A stretch of 64,000 bases of DNA from Lotus japonicus (lineage: Eukaryota > Streptophyta > Magnoliopsida > Fabales > Fabaceae), in contig NC_080044.1 in NCBI RefSeq assembly GCF_012489685.1, forward strand, positions 56,783,507-56,847,506. The letters run 5' to 3'. This document shows, one piece after another, positions 11,125-22,303 of this stretch. Made by a program: the position numbers and the translations under genes. Within the stretch, counting starts at the first letter, position 1. Every line of letters starts with the position of its first letter. The notes under the pieces are model-generated. The model was not told where the DNA came from and did not search any database. It saw only the letters and a list, made by a program, of their open reading frames with translations.

Positions 11125-13436
11125 ATGGAGGACAATCACACCCCAATGGACGCATCAGTAGCTAGCTGGCTATCTGATTTCGTAAGGAAGTCCTTTTCAT
11201 CCACTCTTCCAATCTTCAAATCACCAAATTGTATCAAATTTGTTTAACCTTTGACTCATTTTTTCTTTGTTTAATTTTTTGCAGGAAATTGATGATCACA
11301 CTCTATTTCCTGATGAGTGCCACCACCTGAACTTGCTTGTTGTTGATGACAAAGAGTTTCTATCAAATGATGACATAGCAAGTGTCCTGCAAAAACAGAC
11401 ACTTCAACAATCACTATCTTCAGATTGCACTTCTATAACTCTGAGTAACTCGTTCACTGATGAAACTAGCTTTGACTTTGCTGATACACCTTCCATCACT
11501 GAAAACTTTTCACCAGAACTTTCCCCTTCATCCTCCATCTCCTCTTTCAAGTCTCAGATTCTGTTTTTGGACAACACAAACTCATCCCCTGCCACCAACA
11601 CCACCACACAGATTTCTGGGTTTGACTCCAGCACCTTGAACCCAAAACAGAATGAAACTGTGTTAGTGCCACTGCCCCAGTTGGGAAACACGCATATCTC
11701 AACTCAAAATTCAAAAGGGTCATCGAAAAATCAAAACTTTGAAACGAAATCCTCACATGGAAAGAGGTCTCCAGCTCACCATCATGATCACATCATGGCA
11801 GAGAGAAAGCGCAGGGAGAAGCTCAGCCAGAGCTTCATTGCTCTCGCAGCACTTGTTCCTGGCCTTAAGAAGGTACATTAAATTGAATCTAAGGTTTGAT
11901 CAAACTTTCAAATTCATCCTGAAAGTGTGGAACTTCCTGATGAAAGTGAGGGACAATACACTAACGAGTTCCTCCATAAATTTAGAAAATACTCATGGGC
12001 TCACTCATTGTGTATAAAATGTTGATCCCATGTAATTAGAAAAAAACATATATAAAGACTAGCTTCACCGACATTTTAGACCATTAGTGATCGTAAAAAT
12101 ATTTTTTCTTCTCCTCACTAACTTGTGAGGATGTTAGAGTATAATATAAAACCATTAAAGTGGCCCTTACCCAATAGCTTAAGCTTTTGGGATTAAGTGG
12201 TTGTCTCACATGGTATTAGAGCCTCTATGACCGAAAGGTCTAGAGTTCGATCCTTGCTCCTCTCACTTTCTAATTAAAAAGTGAAATTTAATTAAGCACA
12301 TGGTAGGTGGGCCTGTGTCTTTATCCACGCTTCAAGCCCAAAGGGCTCTTGCGTGAGGGGGCATGTTAGAGTATAATATAAAACCATTAAAGTGGCTCTT
12401 ACCCAACAACTTAAACTTTTGGGATTAAGTGGTTGTCTCACAGAGGACCCATGCCTCTTATTGTGAATGAATGTGATTGTCGCAGCTGAAATCATTGTCA
12501 CGTGGCGGTTTTGGAAACCTCCAAAACGTTGACATCACGACCGAAATCACTGTGACCTTGATTTAGAACCTTGAATTGCAATTATTGAATTATACGATTT
12601 CACCACTATAGTCAAATTTTGCTTTGTCCATATGAATTGTTAAACAAATCGTTTATTCTGATTAATTGTGTGAAAAATCTGTTTATTCACACAGATGGAC
12701 AAGTCCTCTGTATTAACAGACGCAATCAAATATGTGAAAGAGCTAAAGGAGCGTTTGGCGGTGCTGGAAGAACAGAGCAAGAAAACAAAGGTTGAGTCGG
12801 TAGTGGTTCCAATCAACAAGCCTGCGCCAGAGTTGTGTGGCGGCGATAATGATGATTCCTCATCATGTGAGGAGAGTGTCGAAGCCGATGAATCACTGGT
12901 GCAAGTGGAATCAAGAGTGTCAGAACAGGATATGCTGATTCGGATCCTCTGCAAGAAACAAAAGAGGCTGCTGACAAAAATTCTCGCTGAGATTCAAAGT
13001 TTTCAACTGTCCGTTGTCAATAGCAGTATCTTACCTTTTGGGGATTCTATGGACATTACTATTATTGCTCAGGTAAAGGACAAACTATCCCACTGATACA
13101 GATGCATTTGATTACTTGAAGTCCTTTCTAACTTTTTTTTCAATAATGTTGTCTTCACACTTCAAAAGATATTATTTGTGATCGGATAGGAAAAGTCCAG
13201 AGAAATATGAGAAAAGAATAAGATAAAAAAGAAAATATAGAGTGAATAAATCATAACTTTTTATTTTTTCTAGTTGTCTGCGTCCTTTGTTCAGTTTGTT
13301 GTTCATCAATTTTCTCTTACTATTTGAGTTTAATTTGAGCATTATTATTATTTTGCAGATGGGTGAGGGTTACGACTTGACTGCAAAGGAACTTGTCAAG
13401 AAACTACGGGTAGCAATATTGAAGTTTATGTCATGA
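11125..13436 (+). CDS. bHLH transcription factor, bHLH18/19/20/25-like (subgroup IVa)
   Basis: Four exons with GT-AG introns and matching phase: 11125-11181, 11285-11872, 12695-13072, 13359-13436, giving 366 residues. Exon 1 encodes MEDNHTPMDASVASWLSDF. Exon 2 is Ser/Thr-rich and ends with the basic region and helix 1 (HIMAERKRREKLSQSF near residues 185-200, with the His-Glu-Arg DNA-contact pattern). Exon 3 starts with helix 2 (MDKSSVLTDAIKYVKELKERL, with break at residue 216). The end of exon 3 plus exon 4 form an ACT-like C-terminal domain typical of this subgroup. These are nuclear E-box-binding regulators; legume relatives include the TSAR triterpene-saponin activators, though which member this is cannot be told from sequence alone. 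The start is chosen because the first exon matches the short N-terminal exon of the family. It is the only clear host gene in the window. Confidence 0.92.
12132..12442 (+). mobile_element. TRIM (miniature LTR retrotransposon) in intron 2 of the bHLH gene
   Basis: Two 79-base direct repeats (12132-12210 and 12364-12442) start TGTTAGAGTATAATAT and end GTTGTCTCACA. The first is followed at once by TGGTATTAGAGCC, an initiator-Met tRNA primer-binding site; the second is preceded by the purine tract GTGAGGGGGCA. The whole unit is flanked by perfect GAGGA duplications (12127-12131, 12443-12447). It is 311 bases with no coding capacity. The two repeats differ at 4 of 79 positions, so the insertion is not recent. 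It lies in the gene's sense orientation. Confidence 0.92.
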
Positions 13437-13853
13437 CACCAATATGGCACAAGATTATAGCATTTGTGTTTTGTTTGTTTGATGGTATTTTAAGTTGAAA
13501 GAATATGAGGAGAATTATGCATGAAAAATACTTTTTATCTCTTTGGATCGTCAAGGAAATTGAGAGGAAGGGATTGAAAAGCGCGAGACCCATCTGATTT
13601 CTGTGCACTTGATTGAGGCTCGAAAAATAAAACCCTACTTGTTAATTTAATTAACTCCAATTTTACCCTTATAAGCTTGATAATAATATAATCCGCGCAA
13701 GATTAGTTACTAATCGCTTTGAACACTCAAGTGCTTATGAAAGATGAATAATTATTCTTTTACACCTAGCTAAAAAATGAGGTGGAATGAGGTTGAGGAT
13801 GAAAAAGATAGGAAGAAAAGAAAAAGTAAGAGAGATAGAAATAAAAATAGGTA
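13437..13853. other. 3' UTR of the bHLH gene and short intergenic stretch
   Basis: An AATAAA-like signal (AAAATAAAAC) occurs near 13625, about 190 bases after the stop. The rest is AT-rich and I see no other gene or element before the Tat LTR at 13854. Confidence 0.4.
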
Positions 13854-14690
13854 TGTTGGCCCACAAGATTTGGCCCAAAACTCGTCAACATAAGCTTGTC
13901 GAAATATGGGTCTAGGAAGATCAGGAAAAGTATAAGTTAAGCGGATGACAAATTTCGACGAATGTAACGTTGAAGGCAGTTGCTATTAAAGCGGGCAAAT
14001 TTGGCACGTGAGTTTAATCTCTAAGTATGCCATAACAGAATCAATTAGGGAAGCATGCGTTTCTCCCCACGATGGCCACCCACGTGGCAAGCAAACGGTT
14101 AGGAGGCACCACCCGCCCAACTACGCATGAAGTTTCCGGTACAAGCAAGAGATCGTGGAGGAGCCAAGCCTACTAACTCACCCAGCAAGAGGAAAAAACC
14201 GCGAAGGACACGCGAGACATTGGAGCACTATAAATAGAAGAAGATTATGCAAAAGAAGGGGTTCCAACTCAACTCCCAAAAACTCACTGAAAAGCTCATA
14301 TGTCCGCATCAAAGAGACTCAAAGAGCCTAATGTGATCATGAAGAAGTACGTTGCAGAACCAGCCGTTTAAGATTCTTGCACTTAGCGTTTTCAAACTTG
14401 TTGTTATGTTCATTTGATTTCCTGTCGATTTTATCCCGTTTGATGTAATTTCCAGTTTTCGGCTTACTTTATGTAATTTCCCTTTTGTTTAATGCAATTC
14501 GATTTCCAGTACTTTTAATTGTTTGTTTTAGATCACAAAACCAGCCTTTGACATTCGATTGTCGAAAAATTCAAATTCACACAGCACTTTGGCAAGACGT
14601 TTTCCCAAAAGAACCCTGACTCTTAGAACTCTTAAACTTTTTCCAGTCAAATTTGGAGAATGTTTGTTTACCAAATATCACCGTAAACAA

Positions 14691-14708
14691 ATTGGCACGC
14701 CCAGTGGA
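14691..14708 (+). other. Primer-binding site of the second Tat-like element
   Basis: ATTGGCACGCCCAGTGGA follows the LTR end by one base. This is the TGGCACGCCCAGTGG class used by Tat/Ogre-related elements. Confidence 0.65.
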
Positions 14709-14805
14709 CCATTTTTGTGAAAACTAAGTTTTACAGAAGTGTTTTGTGTGCTGTGTTTATTGCAGGTTACTTGCTACCTGTTCTTTGCTTGCGTAAGTTA
14801 CTTTT

Positions 14806-17800
14806 ATGCACTTGAGAAGTGGTAAAACTGTAAGTATGGCGAGCAATCGAGGCAGAACCTCTCCCCAGGGATCCAACGTGGTTAATCAGAGCAGTCCTGA
14901 TGGAAGCAGTGGTAACAACAATGAGGAATTGTCCTCCGGTATGAGTTCTGGCACCACTATGCCAACTCAAAGTATAGCGGTTTCCGCAATGGCAGAAATA
15001 CCCATTCCTGCGACGGTTCAGGCAGTGGCACCCCCAACGGTAACAAGAGGAGTGGCCAACGTGCCCCAAACCTCGTTTATGCCAAATGTCTCTCTGCCCG
15101 CGAGAGACATGCCTTTTGGCATGCCCACATCTTTGATGCATGGCTTGCAAAGTAATTATTCGACGTTTTCTGAGAATGTCCTTCCCTTCGGGGTACCCCC
15201 TTTTGGGGCAAACGGGACAATGATGAACTTGGGAAGTCGAGTAAGCCCTCCTGGCTTCACTACAGGACAAAGTTCACAGGTTTATTTGCCCACAGGCATG
15301 AACTCAGGGTCATTTCAGGCCATAAGACAACAAGTCGACGATAGTAACCACGAAATGGTCAACATGCTATCTCGACAGATAGGAGAGATTATCAACCCTT
15401 TGATCCAAAACACCAATGCCAATAACCAGCAATTTGCCCATCAAATGGGGCGATTGGCCACAATGTTAGGGGCTCAAGTCGAAATTGCACCTCTGCCAGG
15501 GATCGAACAAATCCTGCCTGTCGCGAATCCGGCGCATAGACCTGTGTCAGCGTATCCAAACGTGGGGGAAAACCCTTTGTTCGAGGGGAATGGGGGAATA
15601 CATCAACCACCCCAGAACCTTTATGTGGTGAACAGGAATGAACATGCTGATGGTGTGTTGGAAAGAATTCGACACCAGAATGCTGGGGGGCAGTAGAATG
15701 TTGTTGCCGTTGTCGAACAATTGTTAAACCAACATGGCTTCAATGTGGGCTTTGCGAATAGGCCCCATTTTGTCTCAGCCTTTACTAAAGAGGTTCTCGA
15801 AGAAGAGCTTCCTCGAGGCTAGAAAGTCCCTAAGTTCACTAAGTTTTCAGGAGACTCGGGGGAGTCCACGGTTGAGCATGTGGCTAGATACCAGATTGAG
15901 GCTTGGGATTTAGCCATTAATGAAAATCTGTAAATGAACTATTTTCCTAGTTCTTTAACTAAGAACGCATTCACATGGTTCACGACCCTCACCCCAAGGT
16001 CAGTTCACACTTGGGCTCAATTGGAAAGGATCTTCCATGAACAATTCTTTAGGGGAGAATGCAAGGTGAGCCTGAAGGATCTGGCTAGTGTCAAGAGGAA
16101 GAATGCTTAATCCATTGACGACTATTTGAATAGGTTCAGAATGCTGAAATCTCGATGCTTCACTCATGTCCCAGAACATGAGTTGGTCATCTTGGCTGCA
16201 GGTGGTTTAGAATATTCGATCAGAAAGAAACTCGACACGCAGAACATTCGAGATATGTCACAACTTGCAGAAAGAGTGAAACATGTCGAATTATTGAAAG
16301 CGGAGAAGACTAAAGAAAAGGCTAAAACTACCCATAAATGGCCCAAGAAGGAGAAAGTACCCTACATAGACATTGAATCTATTTATCAAAGCCCATGTGT
16401 GTATCATGAAGTTTCCCCTGATGTCGATATTAATGACATCAATTTGGCTGAACTACAGCCAGGAGATCCTTATGTTTGCAAAGCTTTAAAGCCTTATGAA
16501 AACAAGGGTGGGGAAGAACCCCCTAAGGATAGCAATCCTACTGTTAAAACTTATACGTTTGATGTGACCAAATGTGATGCAATCTATGATATACTTATAT
16601 CTGATGGTCTGATTGTGGTCCCTAAGGACAAAAAATTGCCTTCTCCTGAACAAAAAAAAGGGAAGAAATATTGTAAGTATCACAACTGTTTTGGTCACTG
16701 GACCTCACAGTGTGTTCGTTTCATGGACTTCGTTCAGGGAGCGCTGGATTCGGGAAGGCTCAAGTATGGCGGGAGACACAGACCCATTGCAGAAAGCTGA
16801 AGCCAACTATGTGGAACCCCTCCACATCTGCATGGTGGACATTGCTGAGAAGCTCGACCTGGATTTAACCCTCGGGGAATCGAAGGCCAAGAATGTGGCA
16901 GTCGAGGAACCAACTGAAGACATAAGCCTGGAGGAAGTCTACCCTCAAGCTGGAGAGACTCTCGTCGAATTCCTGTCCCGTAGCAAAGATGGAGAGAGAG
17001 AAGTCATGCTGTGCCCTAGATGTAGCGCCGTTTTCGACAAGTCAGCAGCGAAGGCCTACCAGGATTCTGAAATGAAGAAGCACTATCAACAGAAGGTGCC
17101 CGTGGCCAGAAGGCTCACTTACCCTCATGAAGAGCTGGCTGAAACTACCCAGGAGCACCGTGGCCAAAGAGGCCAAGATCCAAAAGGGAAAGGCAAGACC
17201 TACCTCCCTAATGCTGATGTGCCTAGAAACCAGTGGTTTAGGTCAGCACCCCCTAAACCAAAGCCACGACAGAAATGGCAGAGAATTGACTTAGGCCAAG
17301 GATCCTCTTATGTTAACAACTCTTAGATGTCGAAGAACTACTCTTATGGCTCAAGGAACTACTATGGGCCAGAACAGATGACAAGGACCTAATTTCGACG
17401 CTTTCTGAGAAAGAGGAAGGCTGAGAAAGAAAGAGGTGGAAAGTTTCGATCATTATGGGATATAAAGCCAGCAGATGCTCCAGAGGACAAGCCAAGTGTG
17501 GCTTCAATCATTAACCATCTCGACCAGGCTATCAAACAAGGGATGACCTTGCCAGACTCTGCCAAGGAAAAAGTGAAGGTGGTAATTGAGGACAAGGATG
17601 AAGATATGCTAGAGGACTTCGATGACAGTGATGAAGAAGACCTCAACATCATTTGCATAGTGTCCATTCTGCCAGCAGACTTCGACAGAATATCAGAAGT
17701 CACCGAGGGTGACGAGGATTATTATGTCGAGGAAGAGGCGGATGACAATCCTTTATGCTACTATGTCATGCAGAGAGGAGCTGTCGAGGATGAGAGGGCT

Positions 17801-18345
17801 ATTTTCCAAAGGCCTTCTGAGCACATGAAGAGTCACTTGAAGCCTTTTTTTGTATGGGAAAAAGTGGAAGACAAAGGTGTCAACAAGGTTCTAGTCGACG
17901 GTGGAGCTGCCATTAACTTAATGCCTAGGTTCATGCTGAAGAAGTTGGGCAAAACAGAAGCGGATCTAATTCCTCATGACATGGTCTTGTCAGACTATGA
18001 AGGCAAGACAAGCACCTCCATGGGTGCAATTATGTTGAACATAACTGTAGGAACAGTAAGCAGATCCACTCTTTTTTTTTTGTTCCCTCAAAGGCCAACT
18101 ACAATTTGTTGCTGGGCAGGGAATGGATCCATGGAGTAGGGGCAGTGCCTTCTACCTTGCATCAAAAAATCTCCATTTAGAAAGCAGATGGAGTAGTCGA
18201 GAATATACAAGCATACCAGAGCTATTACCTAGCGGAAACAGGCTATGTCGATAAAAAGAACTTTAAGAAGAATATGGCTACAATTGCTCCCTTGGACACG
18301 GTGGTCAACCAGTACTTCAACCCTTACTCAGAGTATTCCGTAACC
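14806..18345 (+). pseudogene. Decayed Tat-like gag-protease
   Basis: Gag starts MHLRSGKTVSMASNRGR and runs in one frame from 14806 to 16800 with four in-frame stops at 15694 (TAG), 15820 (TAG), 15931 (TAA) and 16108 (TAA). A frameshift near 16790 moves it to a second frame that continues to about 18070 with stops at 17324 (TAG) and 17390 (TAA). Gag core is seen at VPKFTKFSGDSGESTVEH and in the block from 16126; a late Cys/His stretch is CKYHNCFGHWTSQC. The protease site is DGGAAINLMP (about 17898-17927), the Tat/Ogre form. A further frame break occurs at the T run near 18070, after which LLLGREWIHG appears, then a Trp-to-stop at 18178. No active protein can be made. Confidence 0.85.
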
Positions 18346-19126
18346 TTATGATCGAAGCCGTACCCGATACAAATAATTAATTTAGAAAACTGTAGTAACT
18401 AGGAAGTGACTCCTAGGTCGTTTCCCAAGGATTATCGTTTCAACAAAGACTCAGTATTAAGAACGCACAACGCACACACACTCGGGGGGTTTTGTGATTC
18501 AGTTCAAAAGATTAGCAGAAAGTAAAAACAGATTAATATGATAAGTAAAGACGGACGAATCCCTTTGTTCAGTATATCGCTGCTCAATCACGGGTATCTA
18601 AAGATCAATTCTTGTTATTAGTTTCCTAGTTCGTGAGAATTAATTAACTAAGCGATAACTAATTCACAGATTCCTAAACTAAGCGATTAAGAATCTTTTA
18701 CGCCCTAATATGAACTAAGCGAACATACATCATCTTCTATTTCTAATCATAAGGAATTAAGCAAACCTAAGCCAGAAGTAGAGATGAAGAAAACTAATCA
18801 GGCGAATTCTATTAAGCACTATACCTCAAGAGCGCGATATACTTTGCAAAGGAATTTGTTCGAAGGGAATTAGCCTTCCATGAATGGGGCGAATTCAGCA
18901 ATTAATTTGGAGGAAGCAGGGAATAAAAGCATAAACCCTAGCAGAGCTCTAATAATTACTGAAAAACGAGAATTATATTAAATAATAGCAGAAGGCAAAA
19001 GGTAATTGTTTCTCTCAACACAAACCCTTAAATAGAAGCTGAGATCACAAATCCTAATCAAAATCAAATCCTAAAAGATAACAATAAATCCTAACAAATC
19101 CTAAAGATAGAGTTTTAAAATAACAA

Positions 19127-20594
19127 GGGTTAATGGTCAAATTAGTCCCTGTCTTTGTAGCGAATTTTGATTTTCGTCCCTCCCCGGAAAATTTTAAGCG
19201 ATAACTCCCTGCAATTGCATGCATTTTGGTATTAGTCCTCGCCTGAGGGCGGAGCTCCGGCGAACATGCATAGTGGCAGGTCAACGCCTATGTGGCATGC
19301 CACGTCTAATTTTTAAAATCCACGTGTGTAATTAATCATTAAAATAAAATAAAATTACACAAATTAGTTAACACTTGAAATTACACTAACTTGTCCAATC
19401 GTATTGTTTTAGACTTTTAGTTTCAAAATTTTTTTTGTTGGCAAATTGAATTAACGCAAAAAATCAGGGTTCACCATATCTTGTTAACAAATTTCCCTGA
19501 TTGATATTGATTATTGATCCACTATTTCACAAACAAACAAAATTTAAACTTGAAAACTAAAAAACGCTTCTTCTTCTCTTCATCATCACCTGTATAGAAA
19601 CCAAGAGACGCACACTCGAAATAGGTTAAAGGTGTGACCTTGGAGGGTGCAGGTTCTGCTGGAAGTTGATCTTGTGATGGGAGTGGAGGGCAAAAGGGAA
19701 GCGCTTCTGATCGGGCTCGAAGCGCTTCTAATAAGTCTTGGGTTTTGAAAGTCAGAGCGAGCGACAGTCCTGGTGGCTGATTCAACGATTTTAGTTTCAG
19801 ATCTATTCTTCTTCGAAATGATCTAAACAATTCCAACGAAAAACAAAAGCACATTCCAGAACCATCTTCTTCTCCTCTTCAATCCACGGTTTAAGTTTCA
19901 ATTTTTTCTTTGATTTTGAGTTGGGATAGGGTTCTTCTCAAATTGGGGATTAGGGTGGGTTTGATTTTGCGGGTTTCCTTGCTGAGTTTTTTACAGTAGC
20001 TGCGAATGTTCTGGTATGATTCTTATCCTATGTGATTTGAGAGTGCTCTAACAGGTTATTTTGTGAAGAGCAAAATTCTGGGTTTGTTTTTTTGGTTTCT
20101 GGAATCTTGGGTTTCTAGGTTTGTTATTAATTTGTTGAGATGAAGGGGAAATATGTGGGGAGAAGAAGAAGGAGGAGGAGGAGAAGGAGGAGGATGATGG
20201 GTGTAGATGAAGATGAGAAGAAGAAGAAGTTGGATGAAGAAGATGAAGAACATATGAATCTAAGTTGAAGATGATGAAAATTAGGTTTGTTTAGTTAATT
20301 TAGAAATTAAATTAGATTAATTAATTAGGGTTAATACATTTTGTTAATTTTTTAAAATTTAAAATTTTATTTTTATTTTAAAGGCGGAAAATACATTTAA
20401 TTAAAAATGACGTGGATAATGCCATGTCAGCTCTGGCATGCCACTGGGCATGCTCGCCGGAGCTCCGCCCTCCGGCGAGGACTAATACCCAAATGCATGC
20501 AATTACAGGGAGTTATCGCTTAAAATTTTCCGCGGAGGGACGAAAATCAAAATTCGCTACAAAGACAGGGACTGATTTGACCATTAACCCACCC
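19127..20594. mobile_element. Non-autonomous Mutator-like element inside the Athila LTR
   Basis: Inverted repeats of about 195 bases (starting GGGTTAATGGTCAAAT at 19127, mirrored from 20594) flank a 1.1-kb core. A perfect 9-base duplication AAATAACAA surrounds it (19118-19126, 20595-20603), as expected for Mutator-type insertion. The right arm has an extra ACCC at its tip. No transposase was seen. The core contains a GA-rich tract (20155-20270) and a 110-codon minus-strand ORF. Confidence 0.88.
19522..19854 (-). CDS. 110-residue ORF in the core of the Mutator-like element, unrecognised
   Basis: The ORF runs MCFCFSLELFRSF to KFKFCLFVK. The middle (about residues 25-90) has a mixed, gene-like composition with TQDLLEALRARSEALP and PLTYFECASLGFYTGDD, unlike the AT-rich surroundings. 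It may be an exon fragment captured from a host gene, as in Pack-MULEs, but I do not recognise the source. It could also be a chance ORF. Confidence 0.35.
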   Translation of the reverse strand: MCFCFSLELFRSFRRRIDLKLKSLNQPPGLSLALTFKTQDLLEALRARSEALPFCPPLPSQDQLPAEPAPSKVTPLTYFECASLGFYTGDDEEKKKRFLVFKFKFCLFVK

Positions 20595-20877
20595 AAATAA
20601 CAACCTAAATAAGTTTGAATCTGAAAGATATCAAACTTAATTTATTCCGAAATTAAATCCTAATATTTCCTAAAATATAATCTTCACTCCAGCACAATCA
20701 AATCTTCATTCCGCAAATCTCCAAAATGCCCTTGATGTCAAATAAAACCTGAAAATAAGAATAAACGTAATTAGACCAAATAATAGAAATCTCTGTCAAG
20801 CAAGGTCAATTAATTACGAATAATCATTAATAATGACAAATTAAGGCTATATAAAATGGGTAAAATATTACTCATCA

Positions 20878-22303
20878 AATACCCCCACACTTAGCCTTTT
20901 GCACTCCTGGGCAAAATAAAGAATTAAGAACATGAAAACCAATTTGAAACTAGAAGTGAATCATGCAATAACCTAAAAGATCACATACTTAACAATGAAT
21001 CCTAGAAAATGTAGAGAAATGAGCAAAATCAGGTGAAGAATCAAAGAGACAAGAAATCCATGAATATCATCCAAACATCCAAGCATGTAAAGTAACCAAC
21101 CAAACCAAGAGGTGAGAACAAAGATGATAGAACCTCACAAGTTATGCTCTCAAAGTTTTTACACTCAAGTGTTTAAGGTTTGTGTTTACGCTCAAGGCAC
21201 TTCATGAGAACAAACACTACCATAGGCTTGACAAGCCGCTAACATCAACAATAAAAAACACATGCACATAAAGATCAAAAAGGACTTTTAAAGGTTGTAA
21301 TGGGGCCAAGGACAAGGTAGGATAGAATATGGGATAAATAGCTAAAACCTTAAGAAATAGAGGAGCAATGGGGAATAAGTAAGAAGTAAGTCAAAATCAA
21401 CCCAATTTCATAGCATAAGATTTGCAATTCTTCCTCCAATTCCACACTTCAACTTTTCATCCTTCATCCTTTCATTCATTTTTTTCCTCTTTGGCCTTCT
21501 TTTTTTTTCTTTTCTTTTTTTTTCATTTTTTTTTTTTTACTGAATAACAAAACTACTAAGAAAAACAGCACCATCATACTATTTACAACAACCAACTAAG
21601 CATAACCGAGAATTGGAAGAATTAAAGAACAATGCACCCTTACCCACTTAGTACTTACTCCCAAAACAATTCCAAAGCTCCAAAATTCCCTAAGATTAGG
21701 TCAATCATGGTTTTTCACTTATAAGCTTGTAATGAGCTAAAGAAAAGAAGGGTAAAAAGGCTCAAAGTGGCTATCAAAGGATAATTCATTCAAGGTAAGC
21801 TTATATGGCTAGTGGCTTATTAATTAAAAGAAGAAAATGCCTAAAATCACCTCAATATGTGCATGTGAATATCAAGTAGAAACAAGCGTCAAGTCAAGTT
21901 CTAGAGTGCAAGTAATCAAGAGTGCAATCACACAAGAAAAAGATTAGAGATGGCATACAGTTGACCACCTACAGTTAAGGCTCAAAAACTCTCACAGGGG
22001 AATTAAGTCTATCATAATTGTTTCAACCCCTCAATTTTCAAAAGTAACTTGACAACAAGAACGCATGAATTCACATCACAAGATATCATGACTCAGTTCA
22101 AAGAAAGAAAATGCCCATAATCTAAACAAGACCTAAGAATTCAAAGAGAAGCATGTATCCATTTATTCATCTAATTTATTCTACCTAAGCTAATCTCCCC
22201 CCCCCCCACACACTTAAACTACACATTGTCCCAATGAAGCATAACAAATATGGAATTGAACAAGTGCAATAAAAGTAAAGAAGGAGAAAGAAAACTCCCT
22301 GAT
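20878..22303 (-). other. 3' untranslated region of the Athila element
   Basis: No ORF of note and no env-like gene seen. Two purine tracts in minus orientation are present: one next to the LTR (20878-20895) and one of about 13 G just after the end of pol (22197-22209). A T-rich low-complexity stretch lies at 21478-21538. Confidence 0.6.

Larger units (their letters stand above)
13854..18348 (+). mobile_element. Second Tat-like gypsy element, 5' part (LTR, gag, protease), cut by an Athila insertion
   Basis: The 5' LTR (13854-14689, 836 bases) starts TGTTGGCCCA and ends ACCGTAAACA; it has a TATAAATA box at 14229-14236. The primer-binding site ATTGGCACGCCCAGTGG follows at 14691. Gag and protease follow in order. 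The element stops at 18348, exactly where the Athila LTR begins (TG at 18349), with CCTTA (18344-18348) as the likely left target duplication. Its reverse transcriptase, integrase and 3' LTR are not in the window. Confidence 0.85.

Noticed and set aside
11267..11284. Start of the bHLH protein at the ATG at 11267
   Set aside because: This lies in the T-rich 3' end of intron 1; a proper first exon with donor site exists at 11125-11181.
12201..12260. tRNA-like gene after the TRIM LTR (TGGTATTAGAGCC...GGTTCGATCC-like box)
   Set aside because: The stretch is the TRIM primer-binding site and internal region; no cloverleaf could be drawn and the paired LTRs explain it.
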